Assembly (NCBI GenBank): GCA_001512635.1
Contig: LFSA01000098.1
Span: 1 to 34,395 of the forward strand
Length of the DNA stretch: 34,395 nt
Source of the DNA: Pelotomaculum sp. DTU098
Lineage (GTDB): Bacteria > Bacillota > Desulfotomaculia > Desulfotomaculales > Pelotomaculaceae
Direction: 5' to 3'
Shown: piece by piece, positions 7,115 through 14,176 of the stretch
Numbering within the stretch: the stretch's first letter is position 1
How the letters are laid out: every line of letters begins with the position of its first letter
The notes under the pieces: model-generated
Told to the model about the DNA's origin: nothing
The model's database searches: none
Seen by the model: only the letters and a program-made list of their open reading frames with translations
Made by a program: the position numbers and the translations under genes

Positions 7115-8473
7115 CTAATTTCCTCCAGCCCCTTCCGGCCTGCGCTGGGGACGTCGCCTGGTAGCAGGCCTGCGGGCCTGGTGTTTCTTTTTCAGGTAAG
7201 GCACAGCGGTATTTACATAGACCAGGCAGAGTAGTAATGCAACTGCCAGGTTAACCAGCACCCACGGGCTGGTGACCAGAACGGTCAAGGCCAGGACCGC
7301 GAATACTAAAATAGTCAGCACAGGCACAAGGTTGCCGAAGGGAATCCGGTAGGGCCTTTCCTGTTCGGGCATCCGGCGGCGCAGGCTGATTACCGCCAGG
7401 CCAGCCATGACGTAGACAATCGACTCCATAGCGGCAGCCAGGTGCACCAGCACCAGGTAGCGGTGGGTCAGCAGGATCACCCCCGAGACGACCAGGCCAA
7501 TTAGAAACAGGGTCAGTATGGACACCCAGGGCGTGAAATAGCGCATACTGATCTTGCTGAAAATCTGGGGGAGGGCATGTTCCCGGGCAGTTGCGTACAT
7601 GAAGCGGGAGACGCTGAGCAAACCGGCATTGAACGTGGTAAGGGTTGCTGCCAGGCTGACCGCAGTCATCCAGGTAACACCGGCACCGCCCAGCACGGCC
7701 CGGGCAAAAACCAGGTGGGGTGCTGCGAATGATGCCAGCACCTCCTTGGGCACAGTGGCCGTCATGGCTGTGGTAAAAATAGCATAAATGACGCTAAGAA
7801 TCCCCAGAGCAGCCATCATACCCCTGGATATCTGCCGGATCTGGGTTACTTCCTCTGCCAGGGGAGTTACCCATTCAAAGCCTACAAAGAGGAAGACCCC
7901 CACCGCCACAGCGCTGATAATCCCTGTGGCGCCCCCGGGGGAAAGGGGAGCGTTTAATTGAAAATCCACTTTAAAAAGTGCGATCAAGCCCATGGCAAGC
8001 ATGGAAAACATCAGGCCGTAAGTGATGATATCCTGGAAAATACCGGCAATTTTGATCCCCCGGATATTCATGCCGGTTACCAGAAGAAGCATCAGGACAA
8101 TCCAGACGTAGGGCGGCACCGCGGGTATAACATCGGACAAAAGGGTGGATAAAACATAGCTTTCTGCCCCAACAACACCCACAATGACTACCAGCATATA
8201 AAGGATGGATACTGTCAGCGAGACCCGGTCGTTGAATGCACGGTTGAAATAGAGGCGGATGCCGGCCGCCGACGGCAGCAAACCATTTAACTCGGAAAAA
8301 CAGAAGGCCGCTAATGTGCAGAGGAGCCCACCCACCAGGATCGCAATCCAGGCGGTATCCCCCAGCACAAAATTAGCCACGGATACAGCCGCTACAAAAG
8401 ACGAGCTGGCCAGGGTCAGGCCAGCGCTGGTAGCCACAACAGTGCGCAAGGTAAGAACCTTTTTTAGCTGCAA
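7115..8473 (-). CDS. APC-superfamily amino acid permease
   Basis: Integral membrane transporter of about 452 residues with around 12 hydrophobic segments, typical of the amino acid-polyamine-organocation (APC) family. The first helix region LRTVVATSAGLTLASSSFV and the conserved third segment GLLPSAAGIRLYFNRAF (substrate-binding region) are recognisable, as is the FVGFEWVTPLAEE segment near the middle. A basic C-terminal tail rich in Arg (QARRPATRRRPQRRP) is probably cytosolic. Start is probably the TTG at 8473, since GGGGTGA lies 5 bases upstream; a GTG at 8482 is also in frame. It directly follows the SCP2-domain gene with no gap, so it is co-transcribed with it. Substrate cannot be told from sequence. 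Confidence 0.88.
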   Translation of the reverse strand: MQLKKVLTLRTVVATSAGLTLASSSFVAAVSVANFVLGDTAWIAILVGGLLCTLAAFCFSELNGLLPSAAGIRLYFNRAFNDRVSLTVSILYMLVVIVGVVGAESYVLSTLLSDVIPAVPPYVWIVLMLLLVTGMNIRGIKIAGIFQDIITYGLMFSMLAMGLIALFKVDFQLNAPLSPGGATGIISAVAVGVFLFVGFEWVTPLAEEVTQIRQISRGMMAALGILSVIYAIFTTAMTATVPKEVLASFAAPHLVFARAVLGGAGVTWMTAVSLAATLTTFNAGLLSVSRFMYATAREHALPQIFSKISMRYFTPWVSILTLFLIGLVVSGVILLTHRYLVLVHLAAAMESIVYVMAGLAVISLRRRMPEQERPYRIPFGNLVPVLTILVFAVLALTVLVTSPWVLVNLAVALLLCLVYVNTAVPYLKKKHQARRPATRRRPQRRPEGAGGN

Positions 8474-8474
8474 G

Positions 8475-8828
8475 CTATTCACCCCAGATCATCAGGGATA
8501 TGAAATCAAGGCGGATAATATCATCCTCGGATCCAATGATCCTCAGCGTACCGTTATTGTATGGCCCGGTGGGAGTAATGTCACCGTAGAATATATCAGC
8601 CAGGGTTTCGCTGTCTGAAATCACAGTCAGGTCAGGGTTGCTTGCTTTCCCTTCTTTTAAAGATACAACGCCGTCTACCAGAGTCAGCGTGTGCTGGGAA
8701 TCCACGTCAGTAGCTTGTACCACAACAACCCGGTTCCAGTCCCTGTTCATAATTTTTAAACGTTCATTTTTATTGTACTTTTCGGTGAAAACCCTCAGGC
8801 TTTCCGTAATTTCTTCATGCGTGGCCAT
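8475..8828 (-). CDS. SCP2 sterol-binding-domain protein
   Basis: Small cytosolic protein of 117 residues with no signal or membrane segment. The middle and end (HTLTLVDGVVSLKEG, PDLTVISDSETLADIFYGD, PYNNGTLRIIGSEDDIIRLDFI) match the SCP2-like lipid-carrier fold, in which a hydrophobic pocket binds a lipid or fatty-acyl ligand. The ligand in bacteria is generally unknown. ATG start with a textbook AAGGAGGTG 6 bases upstream. It is the middle gene of the dehydrogenase-like/SCP2/APC set: about 65 bases after the former and abutting the latter. Domain assignment by motif reading is good; function is open. Confidence 0.75.
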   Translation of the reverse strand: MATHEEITESLRVFTEKYNKNERLKIMNRDWNRVVVVQATDVDSQHTLTLVDGVVSLKEGKASNPDLTVISDSETLADIFYGDITPTGPYNNGTLRIIGSEDDIIRLDFISLMIWGE

Positions 8829-8893
8829 TCTTCCACCTCCTTGGAGGATACCTGAAAAGGCTATTGTTCCCAGACGTAATCAACCAATTAAAA

Positions 8894-9808
8894 TTATTGC
8901 AGGTTTAAAATCTGGGGACGGAAATTCAACTTCTCGAGCAATCCCAGATATTCTTCCGGGGTTATTTCTGCCCAAGGCTTACCGAGGATGGCCACCAGGG
9001 CGGCTTCCATAACGTTGGTGCCGAAGGACCTTCCCTCGTATACAGGAGTTGTGGTTACCAGGGTTCCCACGCCTTTTTCCTTAAGGAAAGCGACATCGTC
9101 AGGGGTGGTGGTATTGGTCAGGATGGTCTGCCCTTTCAGCCCAGAGGGCATAAAGCGCCTGATCAGGTGAAAATCCCCTGCAATCACTTCAGCGTCTTGA
9201 TAATAACCGGCAAACTTCTGCACTTTGGCCTCGTCCTGGCTTTCCTGCTTTTTACCGGTGGGATATATCATATGAAAGGGCATTTTGGTTATCTCCGGGA
9301 GTAATTTATTGGCAAGCTCCTCCAATTCCTCCACTGTCTTAATGGGATAGGGAATCCCGGCTGCAAAAATCAAGTCTCCGAAAGTAACATCACAACCCAA
9401 TTCTGACATTGCTTCAGCCATGCCGAAACGGTCCACGGAACTGACCATCAAAACCTTTGTGCCTTTCTTAATTAAATTGGTTTCCCGGGCCAGAATCCGT
9501 ACAACTTCTCTTTCCAAAGTGTTTTTTAAGCCGCTTCCGTCCACCACCGGCGTAATCTTCACCGCTTCCATCAACTTCAGGCCATCCTGAATGGCAAAGC
9601 GTTTTTGCCTGACCCAAAGAAAGACATCAATTCCGCCCAGACCGATGGCGTCAACCTTTCCGTCCAGTTCCTTCAACAGCTCTACGGCTTTTTCAAAATC
9701 ACCGTCGGTACCCCTCCGGGCTATTTCAAACGACTCCCCCAGGAGTTCCACCTGAACCTTATGGTCGCGCCTGGCTGATCCCAGGCTGACGCTTACCACC
9801 CGCTTCAA
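8894..9808 (-). CDS. Conserved protein of the type annotated 'quinate 5-dehydrogenase'; function uncertain
   Basis: A 304-residue soluble protein starting MKRVVSVSLGSARRDHKVQ. I recall close homologues in Moorella/Desulfotomaculum-like genomes labelled quinate 5-dehydrogenase, but I see neither a Rossmann GxGxxG nor the YdiB/AroE catalytic Lys-Asp pattern, so the enzyme name is weak. Visible blocks are KVDAIGLGGIDVFLWV (about 50-65), TPVVDGSGLKNTLEREVV (about 86-103), VLMVSSVDRFGMAEA, GDLIFAAGIPYPI and LTNTTTPDDVAFLKEKGVGTLVTTTP. Start is TTG at 9808, with GGGGG 8 bases upstream; a GTG at 9826 lacks one. It is first in a probable operon with the SCP2 and APC genes and has a strong promoter upstream. 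Confidence 0.7.
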   Translation of the reverse strand: MKRVVSVSLGSARRDHKVQVELLGESFEIARRGTDGDFEKAVELLKELDGKVDAIGLGGIDVFLWVRQKRFAIQDGLKLMEAVKITPVVDGSGLKNTLEREVVRILARETNLIKKGTKVLMVSSVDRFGMAEAMSELGCDVTFGDLIFAAGIPYPIKTVEELEELANKLLPEITKMPFHMIYPTGKKQESQDEAKVQKFAGYYQDAEVIAGDFHLIRRFMPSGLKGQTILTNTTTPDDVAFLKEKGVGTLVTTTPVYEGRSFGTNVMEAALVAILGKPWAEITPEEYLGLLEKLNFRPQILNLQ

Positions 9809-9862
9809 AATATAACCCCCAATCACGCTAGCAGCTTGGGCTGGTGCGTTTTAACCCTTACC

Positions 9863-9891
9863 ATTGTATCCAAATTAAACTAAAAATACAA
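9863..9891 (-). promoter_or_regulatory. Sigma-A promoter of the dehydrogenase-like/SCP2/APC operon
   Basis: Minus-strand TTGTAT (9886-9891) and TACAAT (9863-9868) with a 17-base spacer, about 55 bases upstream of the TTG start. Confidence 0.75.
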
Positions 9892-10034
9892 GTTCTGTGC
9901 CGAAACTGGCAGCAATACAACTTTTGCGGGGGCCTCGCCCACCAGTTAAAAACCTCATCCTTGCCGCACGGGTTGTGGATATTTTCCCTGGTTTAAACTG
10001 AAAACGCTATAAAACTCTCTAAAAATTTAAGGAT

Positions 10035-10080
10035 TTTGTAATTATTTATTTATTACAAATTAATTAAAATCTATTATAAT
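10035..10080 (+). promoter_or_regulatory. Rubrerythrin promoter with palindromic candidate operator
   Basis: TTTGTAAT (10035-10042) and ATTACAAA (10052-10059) form a perfect 8-base inverted repeat with a 9-base spacer, covering the -35 region of a promoter whose -10 is TATAAT at 10075-10080. The start codon is 40 bases further. The palindrome is not a classic PerR or Fur box; a redox- or metal-responsive repressor is only a guess. Confidence 0.55.
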
Positions 10081-10119
10081 TAAGCTAGTACCAAAAAAAG
10101 AGAATTGGGGGGTTATGCG

Positions 10120-10650
10120 ATGTTACCATTTAGCCCAAGCGAGTTGGCCAAAATTGCTATGAAGATTGAGGAAAACGGGATGGCCTTTTACGAAGCGCTT
10201 GCTGAAAAAACAAAAGAAAAAGAAGCCAAGGAATTGTTTTCTTTTATGGCCAGAGAGGAAAAGCAACACCGGGAAACATTTAAAGAAATGGCGGAAAAAC
10301 TGGCCTCTTTAGGGATGCCGGAGCCCTATGAGGACGAGGAGAAGTATATCAGCGAGCTTATTGACAATATTATTTTTACCAAAGACCTCGACACGGCAGC
10401 GCTTGCAGAAAAGACAAGCTCTCCTATAGAAGCCATAAACCTGGCCGTCGGCTTTGAAAAAGATTCCGTAATTTTTTATCTCCAGTTCAAAAAGATGGTA
10501 CCGGAAGAAGAACAGTTTGCCGTACAGGCTCTGGTCGACGAAGAAATTCACCACATTAACAGGCTCCTGATGATGAAAAAAGAAGTTACCAGCACATCAG
10601 AAGACTTCTTCACATCACAACCGGAAATCGGTGACGCCGAGAGGACATAA
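10120..10650 (+). CDS. Rubrerythrin-like ferritin-family protein without rubredoxin domain
   Basis: A 176-residue four-helix-bundle diiron protein, likely involved in peroxide or oxygen defence or iron handling in an anaerobe. The four carboxylate helices are visible: KIEENGMAFYEAL (helix 1), MAREEKQHRETF (EExxH, helix 2), NLAVGFEKDSVIFY (helix 3) and LVDEEIHHINRL (EExxH, helix 4). The C-terminal tail (about 157-176) has no CxxC pairs, so the rubredoxin domain of classic rubrerythrin is absent. Start chosen at ATG 10120, with the GGGGGG run 7-12 bases upstream as ribosome binding site; a TTG at 10105 would place that run inside the gene. It is the only plus-strand gene in the window and is monocistronic. 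Confidence 0.88.
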   Translation: MLPFSPSELAKIAMKIEENGMAFYEALAEKTKEKEAKELFSFMAREEKQHRETFKEMAEKLASLGMPEPYEDEEKYISELIDNIIFTKDLDTAALAEKTSSPIEAINLAVGFEKDSVIFYLQFKKMVPEEEQFAVQALVDEEIHHINRLLMMKKEVTSTSEDFFTSQPEIGDAERT

Positions 10651-10687
10651 GATCCTCCCAAGAATAGATTATCGCTGTAAAATTAAT

Positions 10688-10717
10688 CCCACCCCTTGTC
10701 GGGTGGGAAGTTTTTTT
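10688..10717 (+). terminator. Intrinsic terminator of the rubrerythrin gene
   Basis: CCCACCC (10688-10694), a 6-base loop, GGGTGGG (10701-10707), then AAG and seven T residues. It lies between two convergent genes. On the minus strand the A-rich/T-rich flanks are weaker. Confidence 0.93.
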
Positions 10718-10723
10718 AACAAT

Positions 10724-11176
10724 CTAGACGTAAGCCACAGGCTCATAATCGTATTTGCCGTTGAAGGTTCCAATGGCATTGAAGCTCTCAAACTCCCAGA
10801 CATTTTCGCTTACAACCCTTTTCAGGGGACATGCCGCACCCGGCGCCTCCTTTAAATGATAGATTATTTTACCCTCTTTTACTGACTCCAGGTGGTCCAC
10901 CAAACCCCGCTCCTTCATTTTGATCCAGAAAGGCAGGGCCCCCTTGTGTATTTCTATTACAGAAATTCTTTTGTACCTGGGGCGTAAAAATTTTAAGGCA
11001 GCCTGCCCGAAACCTTTTCTTGGCGTGTTATGTCCTATCGATAAAACTTTTATTTTAAAGCTGTTGCCACTAGCAAACCCGATAATCTTTACACCTTTCT
11101 TATAGAAATGATAAACAGTGGCGAACATTCCTCCGCTTAAGAACTCGTACATCTGCATTTCGGACAATTGAACCAT
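10724..11176 (-). CDS. Uncharacterised protein, possibly GNAT-related
   Basis: A 150-residue soluble protein I do not recognise by name. The segment TPRKGFGQAALKFL (about 51-64), then RYKRISVIEIHKGALPFWIKMKERGLVDHL (about 67-96), resembles the acetyl-CoA-binding R-x-x-G-x-G/A loop and the following beta-strand/helix of GNAT acetyltransferases. The N-terminal half gives strand-like patterns (KKGVKIIGFASGNSFKIKVLSIG). The C-terminal third (HLKEAPGAACPLKRVVSENVWEFESF) is unlike standard GNATs. ATG start with AAAGAGG about 10 bases upstream. It converges on the rubrerythrin gene and has no operon partners. The acetyltransferase idea rests on a short motif only. Confidence 0.6.
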   Translation of the reverse strand: MVQLSEMQMYEFLSGGMFATVYHFYKKGVKIIGFASGNSFKIKVLSIGHNTPRKGFGQAALKFLRPRYKRISVIEIHKGALPFWIKMKERGLVDHLESVKEGKIIYHLKEAPGAACPLKRVVSENVWEFESFNAIGTFNGKYDYEPVAYV

Positions 11177-11592
11177 ACTCTTCGACCTCTTTTCGTCAAT
11201 TGTTCCTATCTATGCCAGTTCTTACTTTTATTATACTGACAATATTATACTGTCAAATTCTAGAGTATGGCAATACAATTCGCAATATTATAAATTTTTA
11301 GTCAATTTAAATCTTAGAAAAAATATACATATATTTGTGGGGAAGGTAACAGGAGAGGGATGAGCACGGTGTAAGAGCAGCTCTCTCACCGTGGCAGGGT
11401 ACGACGGGGAATGGCTTTCTTGATGTCCTGGCAGGAGACTGGTGAAAGCTGTTTTTAACAACCTTTTCACTACCCGAACAATAATCCAGTAGTTGATACA
11501 TAAGAATAAAGAACCGGTCCTACGGATACCAGGTGACAGTAACCCATTTCAAGAAGTGTTATTCTGCCCACAGGTGTTAACCGGGATGAAGT
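11177..11592. other. 416-base unassigned intergenic region
   Basis: Lies between recD2 and the GNAT-like gene. It is AT-rich at 11200-11340, then more GC-rich at 11340-11480, where a hairpin is found at 11365-11393. Short minus-strand open frames here (ending at 11288 and 11307) lack ribosome binding sites and recognisable sequence. The GC-rich patch could be a small RNA, a leader or a decayed gene; I cannot decide. Confidence 0.4.
11365..11393. other. Two-part hairpin in the recD2-downstream gap
   Basis: CACGGTG (11365-11371) pairs with CACCGTG (11387-11393), and inside it AGAG (11374-11377) pairs with CTCT (11381-11384) around a 3-base loop, separated by a symmetrical 2x2 internal loop. 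No T-run follows on either strand, so it is not an intrinsic terminator. Confidence 0.6.
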
Positions 11593-13761
11593 TTAGATCC
11601 CTTTAGCCAGCCTTTCTTTGAGCCAGGTAAAGCGATTCTGTGTTTTATTATTTTTAACTGCAATGGCCAAGGCCCTTTTGCTCCCAATCAGTATAACAAG
11701 TTTTTTACCCCTGGTAATTCCTGTATAGATGAGATTCCTTTGAAGGAGCATATAGTGCTGCGTCACAACTGGAATAATCACGGCCGGGTACTCGCTGCCC
11801 TGGGACTTGTGGATGGAAATGGCATAAGCCAAAACCAGCTCATCCAACTCGGAAAAATCATAGGTTACTAATCTTCCTTCAAAATTAACCTCGACTTCCT
11901 GCTCTTCCAGGTCAATTCGGGAAATTGTACCCACATCGCCGTTGTAAACTGATTTATCATAGTTATTTACAACCTGCATTACCTTATCGTTAACTTTAAA
12001 AGTTTTGTGTCCCCTGACCAGCCTGCTCTCACCTGGATTTAGAAACTCCTGGAGCCTCAGATTCAAATTCATTACTCCAAGCTTTCCACGGTGCATAGGG
12101 GTTAGAACCTGGATTTCCTGAACCGGGTGGAAGCCAAAACGTTTAGGGATCCTATTCAAACAGAGAGCCAAAATTTTATTTATAATTTTTTCCGGCTCTT
12201 CTTCCTCAATGAAATAAAAATCGGCCAATTCCTTGCCGGGAGGCTTTTTCAAATCCGGGAACATACCCTTGTTGATGAGATGGGCATTGGTCACAATGCG
12301 GCTTTCCCGGGCCTGCCTGAAGATTTCAGTCAGTGTAACCACCTTGAATCTACCGCATTCAATCAAGTCCTTCAGCACATTGCCCGGCCCAACCGAGGGA
12401 AGCTGGTTGATGTCGCCCACAAGGATTAAGGTTGCCTTTGGAGGGATGGCTTTGACCAGGTTGTACATCAATAGTAGGTCAATCATGGAGGACTCATCCA
12501 GGATGATTACATCAGCCTCCAGTGGGGATTCCTGATTTCTTTCAAAGCCGCCCTTCCGGGGACTATATTCCAGCAGCCGGTGAATGGTTTTGGCCTCATA
12601 ACCTGTTGCTTCCTGCATCCGTTTAGCCGCCCGCCCGGTGGGTGCAGCCAGCAAGACCCGGAGATTCAGGGCCCGGAAAATCCTGATAATGGCTTTAATG
12701 ATGGTCGTTTTACCCGTACCCGGCCCACCGGTGATAATCAGGACTTTGTTCTGCGTAGATAAAACAAGAGCCTCTTTCTGTTTTTCGGCCAGATTTGTGC
12801 CGATTTTGCCGGCAACCCAGTCCATTGCCCTTTCTGGATCAATGGGACGGATGGGAGAAGGCTCCCCAGCCAGGCTAAGAAGCAGCCTGGCCAGGTTCGT
12901 TTCAGCGGTGTAAAAGGCTGGGAGATAAACTGCCTGGAGCGGGGGCTGTCCAGGCAACTCCTCTACCCTGATTCTTCTTTCCTCCAGCAGCTCCGCCACA
13001 GCCTTTCCGGTAAGCTCAGCGTCCACTTTGAGCATCTCTGCAGCTTTTGCCAGTAAAGGTTCCAGGGGATAATAAACATGGCCCTCACTGGTCAACTGGT
13101 TCAGGACATAAATTATTCCTTCTTTGACCCGCAAGATGGAGTTGGGGTCAACACCCATATTCTGAGCAATGCGGTCGGCAGTGATAAAACCAATGCCGTG
13201 TATGTCCGCCGCAAGACGGTAGGGATTTTCCCTGACATTTTCAATTGAGTCCTTCCCATACCTTTTAAAAATCCTGGCCGAATAGGCGGCACTTACACCA
13301 TGGCTCTGGAGAAAAACCATAATCTCCTTAATTTCCTTTTGTTCCTCCCAGGCTTTCTTGATCATTTCAATGCGCTTAACTCCTATACCGTCCACTTTGG
13401 CCAGTTCTTCCGGTGCTGTTTCTATAACGTCCAGGGTGGAAAGCCCGAAAGTTTTTACGATCCGCTTGGCCATCACGGGACCGATACCCTTGATCAGCCC
13501 CGAGCCAAGGTATTTTTCAATACCGTTTACCGTAGCGGGAACAACTGTTTCATACTTCTCCACCTGAAATTGGCTTCCGTATTTTGCGTTGTGGACCCAT
13601 TTTCCATAAAGGCGTAGGGACTCACCGGGATTAATGCCGGCCAGGTTGCCAACAATGGTAGTCAGTTCCTTCTTGGCTTTTTCCTGAAGCCTGGCTACCG
13701 TAAAATGGTTCTCTTCATTTACAAAAGTTATCCTCTCAAGGTAACCGTAGATGGTTTCCAT
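11593..13761 (-). CDS. recD2: RecD2-type 5'-3' DNA helicase (RecD/TraA family)
   Basis: Superfamily 1B ATP-dependent helicase of 722 residues, of the RecD2 type that works without RecBC in Firmicutes and is linked to replication-fork and repair functions. The N-terminal OB-like part (1-75) is followed by helix-hairpin-helix motifs (GSGLIKGIGPVMAKRIV about 86-102; KVDGIGVKRIEMI about 122-134). Walker A GGPGTGKT is at 345-352, motif Ia APTGRAAKRM near 373-382, Walker B ILDESSMID at about 420-428, the GDINQLPSVGPG motif III follows, and the C-terminal motifs include AYAISIHKSQGSEYPAVIIP and LIYTGITRGKK. Full length. ATG start after GGGGTGAAGC. It stands alone between the tRNA-Arg gene and an unassigned gap. 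Confidence 0.95.
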   Translation of the reverse strand: METIYGYLERITFVNEENHFTVARLQEKAKKELTTIVGNLAGINPGESLRLYGKWVHNAKYGSQFQVEKYETVVPATVNGIEKYLGSGLIKGIGPVMAKRIVKTFGLSTLDVIETAPEELAKVDGIGVKRIEMIKKAWEEQKEIKEIMVFLQSHGVSAAYSARIFKRYGKDSIENVRENPYRLAADIHGIGFITADRIAQNMGVDPNSILRVKEGIIYVLNQLTSEGHVYYPLEPLLAKAAEMLKVDAELTGKAVAELLEERRIRVEELPGQPPLQAVYLPAFYTAETNLARLLLSLAGEPSPIRPIDPERAMDWVAGKIGTNLAEKQKEALVLSTQNKVLIITGGPGTGKTTIIKAIIRIFRALNLRVLLAAPTGRAAKRMQEATGYEAKTIHRLLEYSPRKGGFERNQESPLEADVIILDESSMIDLLLMYNLVKAIPPKATLILVGDINQLPSVGPGNVLKDLIECGRFKVVTLTEIFRQARESRIVTNAHLINKGMFPDLKKPPGKELADFYFIEEEEPEKIINKILALCLNRIPKRFGFHPVQEIQVLTPMHRGKLGVMNLNLRLQEFLNPGESRLVRGHKTFKVNDKVMQVVNNYDKSVYNGDVGTISRIDLEEQEVEVNFEGRLVTYDFSELDELVLAYAISIHKSQGSEYPAVIIPVVTQHYMLLQRNLIYTGITRGKKLVILIGSKRALAIAVKNNKTQNRFTWLKERLAKGI

Positions 13762-13908
13762 TTATTATGCTTCACCCCGGGGAACCCGTCTATTCTCTAT
13801 CTATCTTATCCAGCTCTATCCTTCCATCAACTACTTTGTTCGATATATTTCATATCTTTCCCTTTTAAATGTTAAAAAGGGGTGTAAAGTATAATTTGAC
13901 CTAAATAG

Positions 13909-13952
13909 ACATAAAGCATAACCTGCAAATGCGGTCAGGTTATGCCTTATGT
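13909..13952 (-). terminator. 17-base-pair inverted repeat downstream of tRNA-Arg
   Basis: ACATAA-a-GCATAACCTG (13909-13925) pairs with CAGGTTATGC-c-TTATGT (13936-13952), with a single A/C mismatch and a 10-base loop. It starts 33 bases after the tRNA 3' end and is a plausible transcription end. The downstream sequence on the minus strand (CTATTTAG) is a poor U-run, so the terminator call is tentative; the inverted repeat itself is certain. Confidence 0.6.
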
Positions 13953-13984
13953 TATAAGAATATCAACGATTATAGGCTTAAATT

Positions 13985-14059
<75 letters not shown>

Positions 14060-14074
14060 TTGGTGCACTATATA

Positions 14075-14102
14075 ATTATATACGAATCGAGACAAAATGC
14101 AA
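14075..14102 (-). promoter_or_regulatory. Sigma-A promoter of tRNA-Arg
   Basis: Minus-strand TTGCAT (14097-14102), a 16-base spacer and a perfect TATAAT (14075-14080). The expected start of transcription is about 8 bases before the mature tRNA 5' end. Confidence 0.8.
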
Positions 14103-14140
14103 GGGGTAAGCACAAAAATATTCTGCTTATTATCAGGTCA

Positions 14141-14157
14141 AGGGAGTTAAACTCCCT
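14141..14157 (-). terminator. Palindromic hairpin after the lactate dehydrogenase gene
   Basis: AGGGAGTT/AACTCCCT arms around one base (14141-14157), 19 bases after the stop codon. No U-run follows on the minus strand, so it is a weak terminator or an mRNA 3'-end stem. Confidence 0.45.
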
Positions 14158-14176
14158 GATGGCTACTTTGCTGTGG

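Larger units (their letters stand above)
9809..10119. other. Divergent intergenic region
   Basis: Separates the minus-strand dehydrogenase-like gene from the plus-strand rubrerythrin gene. It holds a clear sigma-A promoter for the former (9863-9891), and a palindrome plus TATAAT for the latter (10035-10080). Nothing else is seen in the middle 140 bases. Confidence 0.7.

Noticed and set aside
10035-10059. PerR or Fur box at the rubrerythrin promoter
   Set aside because: Arm sequence and 9-base spacer do not fit the known 7-1-7 PerR/Fur patterns; kept only as an unassigned palindrome.
11288-11501. Two 60-64 codon minus-strand frames after recD2
   Set aside because: No ribosome binding site or recognisable sequence; they overlap each other and a hairpin.
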